A stretch of 64,000 nucleotides of DNA, taken from NCBI GenBank assembly GCA_036852015.1, contig JAANDG010000393.1, forward strand, positions 1 to 64,000, given 5' to 3'. Below the pieces are notes generated by a model. That model was not told the origin of the DNA. It saw nothing but the letters and a program-made list of their open reading frames with translations, and did not search any database. The stretch comes from Pelodera strongyloides. Its lineage: Eukaryota; Nematoda; Chromadorea; Rhabditida; Rhabditidae. Shown one piece after another: positions 11,001 to 21,440 of this stretch; positions within the stretch are counted from its first letter, which is position 1; each line of letters begins with the position of its first letter. A program made the position numbers and the translations under genes.

Positions 11001-11506
11001 ATCCAACGAGAGTCTGCTTTGGTTGGCTAGCAGTATCAGCTGAACTTGTTGTTGGCGGACAGCTGTTGGAGGAGTGTCGTTCGTGTGTCCCACCTTGTTT
11101 GTTCACCTTGCTAAAAATAAGATGAATGGAAAAAATCTAAAAGTGCACAACTTCATGCAAAGTGGTTTGTATTACTCACTGTTTGTATATTGTTAACAGG
11201 GCTTCACACATGTAAGAGGTGGTTCCCGGATATCGGCACACGGATTGTACAGGTTCGATTTCCGAAACAGAATAATGTACTCTAGAAGCGGGCTTATTCC
11301 CCTCCCCCCTCCGAAAGGTCTATACAGCTATTTTTTATACACTCTCCGCTAAATAACGGGTATAGCTTGCCCAAGCTGCTGAAGATAGATCCCCTACGCT
11401 GTTCTTTGCTTCGAATTGTTTACAAGTTCTATGACAGACCTGTCTCAAAGAAATAATCGACGTCGCTTTCAGGGGGAACCTTCGTTGTCGATTGGGAAGT
11501 CCCCAT
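5032..11506 (-). CDS. Gene X, unit A: GYF-domain/U1-type zinc-finger protein, probably decayed
   Basis: Predicted exons in transcript order: 11440-11506 (ATG, MGTSQSTTK start), 10862-11110 (Ser/Gln-rich), 10647-10709 (weak), 8698-8767, 8315-8415, 6588-6674 (zinc finger), 6297-6401, 5785-6095 (Pro-rich repeat), 5493-5596 (GYF core), 5302-5378, 5087-5162, 5032-5042 (TGA if spliced). Boundaries were set by comparison with units B-E; most have consensus GT/AG and phases agree. The start was chosen because all four copies share this Met and indels that break frame lie just upstream of it. The second exon has extra bases near 10940 and at its 5' end that introduce stops, so this copy is likely a pseudogene or uses other splicing. 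A GYF domain normally binds proline-rich peptides; the role of the whole protein is unknown. Confidence 0.5.
5302..6095 (-). CDS. GYF-domain region of gene X, unit A (three exons)
   Basis: Exons 5785-6095, 5493-5596 and 5302-5378 join in phase 2 then phase 1. The join reads FFYRDAKGDMQ, then MQEWYRKGYF, then LVPFSALLAENGSSTPFA. This follows the GYF pattern: aromatic strand, GP-like turn, M-x2-W-x3-GYF. The GPF motif is GAF here. The first exon also carries five NTPT-ending 12-residue Pro-rich repeats just before the domain, which is the kind of sequence GYF domains recognise. Confidence 0.7.
6136..6161. repeat. GA microsatellite beside the Pro-rich exon, unit A
   Basis: GA dinucleotide run about 40 bp upstream of the Pro-rich exon. 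Longer runs occupy the same intron position in units B and C. Confidence 0.7.
6588..6674 (-). CDS. U1/matrin-type zinc-finger exon of gene X, unit A
   Basis: This 87-nt phase-0 exon reads LSCRYCGIKLGSS at its start and fits C-x2-C-x13-H-x5-H. The H-x5-H spacing is that of U1-C/matrin-type fingers, which often bind RNA or proteins. It is flanked by a TTCAG acceptor and a GTGAGA donor. A TTAA-flanked MITE begins 30 bp upstream of the acceptor. Confidence 0.65.
6705..7047. mobile_element. TTAA-flanked MITE, same family, copy 2, in an X intron of unit A
   Basis: The left end is intact after TTAA at 6701-6704. The right end is mutated (TTCGCG for TTCCCT) before TTAA at 7048-7051. It lies in the intron just 5' of the gene X zinc-finger exon. 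Confidence 0.65.
7135..7345. repeat. Short inverted-repeat element with degenerate tandem tail
   Basis: The arm GGGAAAGAAACCCCATAGG at 7140 is mirrored by the arm ending TTTCTTTCCC at about 7340. It is followed to about 7460 by two imperfect repeats containing TTCACAAAAATTTA. Located in a gene X intron of unit A. Confidence 0.45.
8050..8238 (+). mobile_element. Helitron-like non-autonomous element, short decayed copy
   Basis: Begins A|TCTTATTATATAAAGGAG, the same start as the element at 35016. Ends with a GC-rich hairpin at about 8207-8228, 10 bp before a degraded CTRR-type end. Internal sequence is not coding. Confidence 0.45.
9048..9497. mobile_element. TTAA-flanked MITE, family AGGGAGAGGCCCATGAG, copy 1
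   Basis: About 450 bp with inverted ends around AGTGAGAGGCCCA and TGGGCCTCTCCCT, and TTAA on each side. Full-length relatives are at 33938-34386 and 44357-44796. The 96-residue open frame at 9138 recurs in the second copy but is palindrome-derived. Confidence 0.7.
9985..10165. mobile_element. Truncated MITE of the AGGGAATATGTAGGC family
   Basis: Matches the inner and right part of the copy at 1647-1995 in the same orientation (GTTTACTAT, GGGAAACTTTTGACAA, CTTCAAAAAG), but has no left end and a poor right end. It lies within the largest intron of gene X in unit A. Confidence 0.5.
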
Positions 11507-12494
11507 CCATGCAGGCACGTAGCCTCCAAGTCCGAAAGAAAGCTGTGAAAACGCAATGTTTTTTTTTACAAATTAAGCGTCAATACACAAAGTAAGCATT
11601 TGCCTGCCATACACCAGCTGAATCTGTCAAAGAAAAATGCAAAACGCCGCACAAGAAAATAGGGTATATTGACGAGAAAAGTTACACTGTCATCGGCGCA
11701 CCCGTGGCGCTGCTGTGGCACGTTATGGCTATGGTGCACATGCCGTGCTCCTTCGAAAAAGACACAGGCGCGCCAACAGTCATTACGCAACTTCGCACAC
11801 CATGAAGCATGCCCGACGCACTCTAGTGGGGTGCGTTAGGTCGTACGCCGCGGACAGCATCGTAAAAAGTATTTTAAAAAAAGTTAGTGAAAAGGATTTC
11901 TCCTTATTCGTAGGTTAGCTCAGCGGATACTTAGAAAAACAGCGTGAATTTATAAGGAAAATTATATGAAATAAAGCGACTAAAATAAGGATCGATATAC
12001 TTTGGAGTGTACTCAGCTTTAGTAATAGATAAGACTTATGCAACTGTTATCAATCATTTCTGATTACTCATACAAGGAAAAACTGCAATTCTCTCCAATC
12101 AGAAAGTAGAGAAGCCAAGTCAGTAAGTCGCAAATAAGGAATTGTACAATAGAATTAATCAAATCTTCAGTCCTTTGCTTGGAAGGTACAAAACAAAAAT
12201 TCCCTGCAAAAATTCTCAAATAACTATAAAGGCGGAAAACGATGTTTATGTGAAAATTGCACTTTGCAGTCGAATAAACTTGTTTGCGTTGTGATGGTTT
12301 TTGTAATCAATTTTATCTAACCAATAAAATATCTGAAACAATTTTATTTTATTCATGTTCTATTTAGAAAACGGACAAGGCCATAATTTGGAGCCGCCAC
12401 GTTTAGTATCTACTTGAAATAGAAATTAATCTCATTAGTTATCCGTAGACGTAGTTAGTCATAAATTGTAAATAATTACTATTTTAAGTTCTGT
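11507..12494. other. Intergenic region between units A and B
   Basis: Holds the conserved upstream block of gene X (about 11590-11840), a stretch shared upstream of the other X genes (about 12000-12120, containing TCATTTCTGATTACTCATAC), and the conserved block 3' of gene Y in unit B (about 12230-12350). Nothing else recognised. Confidence 0.5.
11590..11840 (-). promoter_or_regulatory. Conserved block upstream of gene X, unit A (leader exon or promoter)
   Basis: A GC-rich segment with related sequence at about 20650-20905, 43640-43875 and 55590-55830, always 100-350 bp 5' of the first X coding exon. An open frame here in unit B is broken in unit A, so it is more likely untranslated leader and promoter than coding. 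No clear TATA box. Confidence 0.35.
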
Positions 12495-15400
12495 TTATTT
12501 CATGCACTCTTGAATAATCTTCGTGTAGAAATCGACATCTCCTTGTGTAATTGCTCCATTCTTCGAGTATAGCTGAAAATAAACCGAGGTCCTGAAACTT
12601 AAGAGTGTGCGTGACGGGAAAGGGTGCGCCTACATCTCGTTTGCTTCTCGCGAGCTAATAATAGGTAACCAAATAAATATGCATTAATGATAGAAACTGG
12701 AAATCGCAGCGGGAACTTTTTTCATTGTTGCCAGGACCAACGTTTTTACAGGTTACCTTACACGTTAAAAAGTATTAAACTGCAAAAACACTGCAAAAAG
12801 TATTAAACGGTAGATGTTAAATGGCAATAATGGGAACAAATATACCTTTTCGATATGTTTATTTCCCATAACGTGGTCCATAAACTTCTGGCCAATAGGC
12901 AATGCTATCTCACAAATTGGGCAACCGACACAATCCTGCAAAATACTTTGAGCCCATAATCTTATAATTGGCTGTAAAAAAACTGACTGGTTGTGCGCCA
13001 AAAACAGTATTTTCCTTTTAACTTGTCGATTTTCTCTATTGAATCACTGAATGCTCTACATAGTCCTAGTTCCACGACTGAGAGCCAAATTCGAGAAAAA
13101 GACGAAAAAGATACATACACAGAGTGTGAGAGCCCTTGGTAAAAGTGCCATTGTTGTCTCGACCCTCTGCTTCAACGACACACGAGCAAAGGCTTTTCGT
13201 AAAGGTTTACATGCAGAAGTCACCTCTTCCCCTAGAAATACGTAATTAAAGGGTCAGGCCCATTTCAGACTACCCCTATTTTTGATGACTCCATCGGATT
13301 TTCCGTTTCAAATATAGTAGGCTGAATTTTCAGTCGCAATATTCACGCAGTTTTCAGTAATTTACCATGGCCAGTCATACACAACAATCAATCGCAGTTG
13401 TAACGCCCATTCGCGCTGACTGGCCAATATCACAATTGCCACGCCCAATAGAGCATATTGCCCAATTAGCGCGCAGGGGCGTGACAACTGCGATATTTTG
13501 TTGGGTATGCCTGGCCATGGTAAATTGCTGAATACTTCGTGAATTTTGCGACTGAAAATCGGAAAAAAATTCAGCTTACTATATTTGAAATGGAGAATCC
13601 GATGTAGTCACCTAAAAATAGGGGTAATTTGAAATGGGCCTGACCCTTTAAAGAAACAAAAGAAATTTGTAAGATGTCACGCAGCCCCTCTATAGGGATA
13701 CGCGCATCGTAAAGAATCGACATCTTGTCCTCATAAAATTCAGATGAAAGTAAGGTTATACTCTACACAAGAAAATCGATCTTGGTAAATAAGTAGATCT
13801 TTGCTTTCCAGAGTGTTTAATTCTAATAAAGACTGCGCTGAACTTTTATGTATAAAAAATCGCTGAAACACGGTTTCTTTCAAATCTTACTTGTGAGTCC
13901 GAGCCCTGTATTGATCAGTTTGAAAAATGGAACTGTTGTCGGCACTTGCGGATACTGCTACAAAGATTTACTGTGCTACGTTTTGTGTTAGCATTCGTCC
14001 AATTTCCAATGACTTCTTTACAATGTTACAATGTTTTTTTCCACGTCACCACTCAAATGTCTTTCACAAATGTTTTACAAAAAAACAGTTTCCAATATCT
14101 TTTTGTTGACAATTAAAAATGAGGACAATTATTCTCAAGTATTATTTATAACGTTTTATGTATTCCTTAATTCATTATTTATAAAATATAGTGACCTGAG
14201 CCACTATCTTCGCATCTTCAGCTCTTTTGGATCTCCTGGCGCTCTTTTCTGCCTTTGTAGATTTCCAACCACCCTTTTCTGTAACGGTTGAACTACAACA
14301 AATGAACGAAATCATAGGCAATCCAAAATACCAAACTAACTTATCGTATCAACAATAAAGGCAAAAATATTTACTCAGGTTTTAAGCGGAACTCATTTAT
14401 AACACATACGGTTCGTGGCGTTTTCAGAACTCCATGTTTGTACTGGTTGAACGGCCGACGTTGGCTGAAACATTTAAATATCAATTGATAGGCAAGGTAC
14501 AAGTTTAATTGTAGGGTCTTTCTAAACCGTCCGATCCCAGTGGCTTCCAACAGATACTTCCAATACTTCCAACATATACACAAAATTTTCTTGATTTTCT
14601 TGATGATATGCGTTTTCTTGAAACTTCTGTGTGCCCTACCTCTTCAACGGAACCTTCTGGTCACGTGCACGAAACTGGTACATTGGTTATATTCTATATT
14701 GGTGCTAATTGTCTACTTATTCCAATTATTTAACAATCTAGTTTTTTAATGACAATGGGCAGATCACATAGAGATTACATAGAAATAGATTCGAGCAGGG
14801 AAAGATGCTCATTATTTGCTAAAAACTAAAAAAAGCACCTAATTATTGTTTGTAAAACAGCTAACCTGCCCATACAAAAGTTGTCCATCTTCGTCCCGAA
14901 GTCGTCCATTCAGGAGCATTCTTGCATGTTCTAAAAACGGAGTAAAGTCTGACAAGTTCCAACAAGGACACCCGGTCCTCAATTATGGTATGTTTGGAAA
15001 ACTACATTCCGAAGTATTATATGCAAATTATATGTGCCCGCGATGTCTAAACAATCGGAGCACAACATCACACCTTCATTTGGGCCCTCGGACGGTCTTG
15101 CCAAGCCCAAAACATAATTCCAGTAATCGATATCGTGCTTCGTAACCCCACTCCGGTTCTCCCAGAGCTAAAATGAGGAAAAACCTCACAACGGCGTCCA
15201 AAATTATCTACATTTTTTCTTTGTCGAAGGAGCGCGTGAAATGTCCAAAGGCTCAAAAACCGGATAACTTTCAGTAATAAATCATTTCACAACATGGCGG
15301 ATGGCCGGCAGAGAGCCGCGAGGGATAGGCACACCGTATTCGCCGAGCACCTACAATACTCACTTCTTCGTGGTGTTGTCGACTGAGGATATGGTCCACA

Positions 15401-15854
15401 AATTCGGAGCGAGAATTGAATAGGGTAGTGGAACAGAGCTCGCAATTTATCTGAAATACATATTTCTCTAAAATAGGTACACCTCTTATATATGAAAACG
15501 AATTGCTTGTCCCTCGCGGTGAGATAAGTATTTAAAGCGAAATACCAGCCGGTTTTTGAACGCATCTCAAATATCTGCTAATTTATGCTAAGTGGGGCGG
15601 AATTGGGGTCTATTTTTATTCTAATTTATGCTCATTTCCATACGATGCATAAGAAATCAGGGGTACGCGATGCGTCTCAAAAACCGGCCCGTGTTTTGCT
15701 TAAAATATAGGAGGCGCTGACTTACGGATCTTGTGAGTAAATGTGATAGAATATCGTCCAAAGAATCCTTATTTCGTGAAGAAAACTTTTCACGCAATTT
15801 GTCCACTTCCTCCACGAGTTTTTCACCTAAATAACAATGCTTTATTATGGTCAT
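12495..15854 (-). CDS. Gene Y, unit B: two-finger U1-type protein with in-frame stop
   Basis: Exons: 15726-15854 (ATG), 15364-15450 (finger 1, INCELC), 15074-15167 (LWENRSGVTK type), 14866-14930 (LLNGRLRDEDGQLLYGQ), 14640-14693, 14410-14464, 14196-14278 (Lys/Arg-rich), 13891-13957, 13119-13231, 12846-12935 (finger 2), 12495-12572 (stop TAA). Exon 14640-14693 has TGA at 14661-14663 where other units have AGA. The next exon of other units (NVANEAETV type) is deleted. Exon 14410-14464 has been joined by a deletion to the donor of the following exon and keeps phase 1. The copy can be translated only if the symmetric 54-nt exon is skipped. Confidence 0.55.
12846..12935 (-). CDS. Zinc finger 2 exon of gene Y, unit B
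   Basis: Reads DCVGCPICEIALPIG then DHVMGNKHIEK, C-x2-C-x12-H-x5-H. Acceptor GCAG and donor GTATAT are the same as in unit A. Confidence 0.75.
13250..13647. mobile_element. TTAA-flanked MITE, family AGGGTCAGGCCCATTTC, in a Y intron of unit B
   Basis: Perfect-looking inverted ends AGGGTCAGGCCCATTTC and GAAATGGGCCTGACCCT with TTAA on both sides. Unit D (about 45830) has the empty site, a single TTAA followed by AGAAAC. Unit C shares the insertion (31351) minus its right end. Confidence 0.8.
15364..15450 (-). CDS. Zinc finger 1 exon of gene Y, unit B
   Basis: Reads INCELCSTTLFNSRSE then HILSRQHHEE, C-x2-C-x13-H-x5-H. The first codon is ATA where other units have ATG, which fits an internal exon rather than a start. 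Confidence 0.7.
15536..15699. mobile_element. TTAA-flanked palindromic MITE, family AGCGAAATACC, unit B
   Basis: Ends AGCGAAATACCAGCCGG and a matching inverted right end, TTAA both sides. Same position as 4734-4894 in unit A. Units C, D and E lack it, and D keeps a plain TTAA at the site. Confidence 0.7.
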
Positions 15855-15910
15855 TGTCAACGTAGCTCTGATTGTTTTGCCTTCGCAAAGACGAAATTCC
15901 AAATAAATCA

Positions 15911-16992
15911 TCAGTTTCTCTCACCAGTTACCAACATCTGCGAAGGAACTGCAATAGGATGCAACATCGGTATCAGATACCACGGACGGTGTGTCAGAAC
16001 CTGCAACTAATCCATATTATCACTTGACTGCAACTGCTACCCGTGCACTTGATTGTAAATTGACCAGTTTATGATGTATCCCCTAGCCAGATAGATAACT
16101 AACTGGAATCAAGAACCTAATGCAGAACACTGTGTATTTCAGTACGTGCACAGAGTTGAGTCATCCTCCGAGATGGTATTGTCTTGCTGTAAGAACGCCT
16201 AAATTCTGCTAAAACTTACGGCGTACGATTCTGACATGGAAGTCTTATTCTTCGTGGTGTAGAACGCAAATGGTGTTGAACTTCCATTTTCGGCGAGCAG
16301 TGCAGCTGGAAATAATCGAAAATCCTTTAATTTAATGTGGACTGTATACTGTCTCTCAAAGTTAGTGAGAAGAGAAGTTCTCGTTCCGGACTCGTTTTCA
16401 ATTAAAATTCAGATATTCATTTAGCTATTATTAGGTAAAATAAAAACGCACAAAATGGTACAAGTTGCTCCTTTTGCCCGATACCAATAAGAACTTTTGA
16501 ATCGAAATACCCTTTTCTGTACCACTCCTGCATTTGTTCTTCTTGAAATGCCCCTCTAAAATTAAGGGAATTTTTCATGATAATGTAAGAAAAGGTCGTC
16601 TAGGTCTAGGTTGCCGCAGTTCTCCCTTTCGTGACTATTATGTTCATTTTTTGGCACAATTTATTTATTTACTTGGTATAAGAGGCCGTGGGAATCAATT
16701 GATATTGGCCTGGTGAATGAGAATACTTATTTATCCACACTCACTGCATATCTCCCTTCGCGTCCCTGTAGAAGAAATCCGTATTTGTTTTCTGTCTTGA
16801 TACGGTAATCTCCGACACGGGACTCTGCGTTGGTGTGTTAGGGCCCGGTTCTGGTACGGGAACTGTTGGTGTGTTAGGTTCCGGTTCCGGTACGGGACAA
16901 CTTGCGACTACTGTAGTCTCCAACTTTTGTTCGTCATCCACCTTCGTTTTCTAAACAAGAAACGTAGACCTTACGTCTGTCTATGATAAGCT

Positions 16993-17033
<41 letters not shown>

Positions 17034-20000
17034 AGAGAGAAAGAGAGGAGAGAGAGGAGAGAGAGCGAGAGAGAGAGAGAGAGCGAGAGAGAAGGAAACA
17101 CCAAACATATATGATCACGCGATTGGAAAAGTGTGTCTTACTTCGATTTCTTCCAAAAGCAATTGTTCAGCCCGGATAATTATATCGCGCCAAAACTCGA
17201 AATCCTTCCTGGGAACCAATCTGCCCGTGATGTGAACCTGGAAATTAAGGATCACTTTGGCTTACGCTGAATCGTATCCTATCATACTTATCATACCTTA
17301 TCTTATCGTGTATTACTTCGTATCTTTAACATTTATACGAAAAAGATTCGTAGTTAGTTTTAATCACAATGGGAGAATATTATATTGAACTTATCCTTTA
17401 AATAAAACGTGTACATAAGCAACAGTAGACCGTATTCTCGGGCTTCACGGAACTTAAAAATGGGAATATGTTCCGGGAAAAGATCCGCGCGGAAATCTTC
17501 CGCTGCGGAACCCGGAACTGGTTCCGCTCTGGATGGGCGCCATAATACGAATCGAACGGAACATGTTCCATGTAGATTAAAACTTTGACTTTACCATTAA
17601 TTTTCCTACATTTTTTTAGTTTATATTATAGTATTTTATTTCCCAGCCAACAACCTCGGGGAAATTGTTGTACGGAAATCTGCAGAGTACAAACTACACG
17701 CTCCGTTTTTCCGAGAATACGATTCTTTTCGCGGAACGGAACATGTTCCATTTCCGTGCGCCCAAGAATACGGGCTAGTATATGGATCTCACCTTATTCA
17801 AATGTTCTGTTTTGACCGCATGTCCGACGAGGATTTTGAGGCTATTTCCAAACATGGACCGACGACCACAGTAACGGCAGCTCATCTGAATAGGGAATAC
17901 GAGTTTGGAGTAAACTGTTTTTGAAGCTTAAATTCAGGAACGATTGATTATCTACGTACCTCGGTGCGCAGCGCACCCTCTCCCAGTTGCGCAAAATGGA
18001 GTGCACGCGTAGTTCCCAGTGCGGGCGTAGACAGCCGCGTACCGCGCAGGCGCGGCGCATCCAGCAAACTATGCAGATAGGTAGAGGTGCCTCGGGGAAC
18101 TCAACCGCGCAGACCCCCACCCCTTCCGGCCAACCTCGCAGCGCGCCCCCAGCGCGCGGTGTGCTGACTTGCTTCCTTAGGAGGGTTAACGGATCCGTTT
18201 TACGGATAGATTTTGTATTTTTTGTGTCTAGTGAGGTATGCAAATGAAGGAGGTTATTAAAGATGCATACATTTGTTAGGCAGCGTGAGATTTCTCTATG
18301 CGCAGCTTGTAAGAGATAGATTTCACCACGCCACGCCTTTTTTTACAGTACTTAAGCCCGTCCGAAGTACAGTGGATAAGCTTGATCTAGAGTTCTTCAA
18401 AGGATTAAGTGTGGTTGATCCGGGATCCCGCGTTACTGTTTCTCTCCTTCACTTGTCTTGTATATTTGATTGTGTTAAATAAATTTGTTGTTTATACAGG
18501 TCTCTTATTGACGCAGTCCATACATACACAAGTAACTGAAGTACGGTCACAGCGGTGGTGACAGTACACGCAGTTGAGGCACAGAGCGTGAGGAACATAT
18601 GTACAGAAACACTTATGATCTTGTACATAGCTTGTGAAACGTATTCTCATACATATTTGCTTTTCCACTTATTATACAACAGTCGGCTATCGCTCTGCGA
18701 TCCAATATCTACACGGGCTATATTTCGACTCACAACAAATATACTAGAGACATGTGAAACACATCCATGTGAAACAGTTTTATGTAATAAGACTTGACTG
18801 TGCTTAATGTTAGGTTAGTTTGGAGAATAACGAAAAATTGGCCTACGCAGATGCCTAAAACTAAAAAAGGGCTGAACCCTTTGGCTTGCGCACGACTGAG
18901 TTCCGACCCTAGTTTTATGTATACCCGAGAGCGGACGTAGATCTTTGCTTGTCGTTGCCGACTCAGTTACAAACAAACCTTTCTCCTTTTAGGCACGACA
19001 CCACGTTTTCCGATCAACCGATAACACTCACAATCGTCGTTGTTGTAAGAGGTGAGACCATTATCTCGCCTACCCCCCCCCCTCCCCGCGCCATACTCCA
19101 AGAAAATAGACGTGACATGTAATACTGAAAAGTTATTTTTTACATGCAATAGACGACATTTAATACTGGAAACATTATTTTTTTACTATGCTTATTTCAG
19201 CACGCACAATCCTACTTACTTACCTTTTCATACACACTTTTTTCAATGGAACAGGCAGCTTGGTAATGCTCCTCTCGCGGTCTTTTAGGAAATATATTCT
19301 TCTTCAATTCACACATTTCGGTGTCTGAAATGGTCATAGATTACATTTTCCGTGGTCTGGTTTAAGTTCAAACAGAGTAGTATTTCGAAAAGACGACTTA
19401 GCACCCAAAACCCGCGGAGCAGCCACCACATAGCGTATTTGTGGAGAACCACCGTCGGCGCCGCGACAAATAGCGTACTATGTTCAATTCCTGTCAGCCA
19501 AAATAAAATGGATTCCTTACAAGTGAGAGTATCAAAGTTGCCACATACTCCTGCCATTTCTCTATACAGTGGGAGATCGACGGGGCGTCTCTGAAATGAA
19601 AATCTTAGTTTCATAATTAACACATTTTCACAGATGTCCTCAGGATGGATTTAGGTTGTACAACACCTTTACGTGCATTATCCTTTAAACAAACCTTTAT
19701 TATTATTATTATTATCCGTTATTATATCATTTTGTGATGTACTCTTTGGTGTTATTACATTGCCGTTTTAGTAAAATGCAAATAACATACCGATAGAAGC
19801 GGCAGCGGACGCAAGTGAAATAATGCTGATCCTTGGGTTCCACTCGGAAAAGAAAAATGTATCATATTTGAGAAGTTTCAGCAGACCAACTGCATTGTCA
19901 CTGACAGGATCGTTGTAATCCATAGGTCCGTACAACCTGATCTCGGAACCTATCCTATCTAACCCTCCTACTTGTAAGTTAACCTCTACCCTACCGTTCC

Positions 20001-20585
20001 CTGGGAGCCTGTCGGCGTTACAGTAGTTGGCTGGCCCACTCGCATTGTTTGTCTCTCCGTCATTGTCTGACTCTCTCTCAGTGTCTGAACCTCCCTAATT
20101 GTCTGACTCTGGCTCGGTAACTGTTCTTTTAATCCAATAAGAGTATCCTTTGATTGGCTAGCAGTATCAGCTGAACTTGTTGGCGGGCAGCTGTTGGAGG
20201 AGTGTCCTTCGTGTGTCCCTCCTTGTGCACCTTGCCACACATATGCTAAACATAAGATGTATGGAAAAAATCTAAAAGTGCACAACTTCATGCAAAGTGG
20301 TTTGTCTTACTCATTGTATGTACACGCATGGAGTTTATAGTTCGATTTCCGAAACAGAATTATATACTCTAGAAGAGGACTTACTTCCCCCGGAAGGTGC
20401 ATACAGCTATTATTTATACAGTCTCCGCTAAATAGCGGGTGTATCTTGCACAAGCTGCTGAAGATAGATCCCCTACGCTGTTCTTTGCTTCGAATTGTTT
20501 ACAAGTTCTATGACAGACCTGTCTCAAAGAAATAATCGACGTCGCTTTCAGGGAGAAGCTTCGTTGTCGATTGGGAAGCCCCCAT
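15911..20585 (-). CDS. Gene X, unit B: GYF-domain/U1-type zinc-finger protein
   Basis: Exons: 20519-20585 (MGASQSTTKVPPE), 19995-20245 (THEGHSSN..., Ser/Thr/Gln-rich with REVQTLRESQ repeats), 19791-19844 (doubtful), 19521-19590 (LPLYREMAGVC), 19224-19324 (EEHYQAAC), 17793-17885 (zinc finger), 17142-17237 (PRKDFEFWRD), 16745-16950 (Pro-rich), 16452-16555 (GYF), 16220-16305, 15925-16000. Every exon except 19791-19844 is open and in phase. That one has lost the acceptor AG (CCG where unit D has CAG), but it is symmetric and can be skipped. If the last intron is retained the stop is at 15911; if it is spliced to the gene Y leader the stop is TGA at 15857-15859. Confidence 0.6.
16220..16950 (-). 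CDS. GYF-domain region of gene X, unit B
   Basis: Exons 16745-16950, 16452-16555 and 16220-16305. The reading runs FFYRDAKGDMQ, MQEWYRKGYFDSK, LLAENGSSTPFA in phases 2 and 1. Only two NTPT Pro-rich repeats precede the domain, against five in unit A. Confidence 0.7.
16993..17095. repeat. GA microsatellite beside the Pro-rich exon, unit B
   Basis: About 100 bp of interrupted GA repeats between gene X exons 16745-16950 and 17142-17237, matching the position in units A and C. Confidence 0.8.
17430..17773. mobile_element. Inverted-repeat element in a gene X intron of unit B
   Basis: The left end CCGTATTCTCGGGC is mirrored by GCCCAAGAATACGGG at the right end, with further inverted GGAACATGTTCC-type motifs inside. 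Absent from the same intron of units A and C. Target duplication not resolved. Confidence 0.55.
17793..17885 (-). CDS. U1-type zinc-finger exon of gene X, unit B
   Basis: A 93-nt phase-0 exon beginning MSCRYCGRRSMFGNS and ending HAVKTEHLNK. The spacing is C-x2-C-x15-H-x5-H, two residues longer than unit A between the pairs. Acceptor TTCAG, donor GTGAGA. Confidence 0.65.
17960..18180. repeat. GC-rich interspersed repeat (CGCAGCGCACC type)
   Basis: High-GC segment with TGCGCAGCGCACC and GGAGTGCACGCGTAG. Related sequence occurs at about 41815-41930 (same intron, unit C) and 62399-62597. No coding potential recognised. Confidence 0.4.
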
Positions 20586-21143
20586 CCATGCAGGCACTAT
20601 AGCCTCCAAGTCCGAAAGCTGTGAAAACACAATTTTTTTTACAAATTAAGGGTCAATACATAAAGTAAGCATATGCATGTGCCATACACCAGTTGAATCC
20701 GTCAAAGAAAAATGCAAAATGCCGCACAAGAAAATAGGGTATAGTGACGAGAATGGTTGCACTGTCACCGGCGCACGCGCGGCGCAGCAGTGGCACGTTA
20801 TGGCTATTGTGCACATGCCGCGCTCCTTCGAAAAAGACACAGGCGCGCCATCACATTGTGCAACTTCCCACACAATGGCGCATGCCCGATACACTTTAGT
20901 GAGGTGCGCTAAGAATTATTATAAAGTTAAGGAAAAGTACTTATATTTATTCGTAGCACTTTGGAGTGTGCTCAGCTTTAATAATAGATCAGACTTCTGA
21001 CACTGATTTCTGATTACTCATACAAGGAAAAACGGCAATTCTCTCCAATCAGAAAGTAGAGAAGCCAAGTCAGTATATCACAAATAAGGAGTTGTACAAT
21101 AAACTAATCAAAAATTCAGTCCTTTCCCTGTAACATGGGAAAC
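20586..21143. other. Upstream region of gene X, unit B
   Basis: Contains the conserved GC-rich leader/promoter block (20650-20905) and the TTTCTGATTACTCATAC stretch shared by the other units. Homology to the other units ends at about 21125, which marks the edge of unit B. Confidence 0.5.
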
Positions 21144-21440
21144 CAGAACCCCGATAGGGCCCCAATCGTCCCTCGAAAAATCGGGGCTGGATCGGGGCCA
21201 TATCCGGGTTTTCTGGAAAATAATCGGGTTCATAGGTTTTGCGAAATGATCGGGCCATATCGGGGTTTTCCGAAAAAAATAATCTGGGCCATATTGGGGT
21301 TTTTTGAGAGGATCGGGCCATATCGGGCCTTGTTCCCTATATGGACCGGTTATTTGTGATCGGGACTATATCGGGACTTGATCGGGGTCGGGGTCATATC
21401 AGGGCGAAATACGTCCCCGATATGGCCCCTATTAAAATCG
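21144..21440. repeat. Degenerate minisatellite (ATCGGGGCCATATCGGGG type)
   Basis: Roughly ten imperfect units of about 25-30 bp built on ATCGGGGCCATATCGGGGTT. The sequence is found nowhere else in the window apart from isolated ATCGGGG words near 7800. Short frames through it are repeat-derived. Confidence 0.7.

Noticed and set aside
5032..11506. X and Y as one continuous gene
   Set aside because: In A, B and E, splicing the last X exon to the Y leader gives a stop before the Y ATG. The leader length also differs by a non-multiple of three in unit D, and the Y ATG is conserved in all five units.
18270..18520. Possible solo LTR (AATAAA near 18480, TGTTAGG start)
   Set aside because: No clean TG...CA ends or target duplication could be fixed, and the segment has no second copy here.
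20646..20894. 82-residue frame upstream of X in unit B as a signal-peptide exon
   Set aside because: The matching frame has a stop in unit A and a different phase in unit D, so it is treated as leader sequence.
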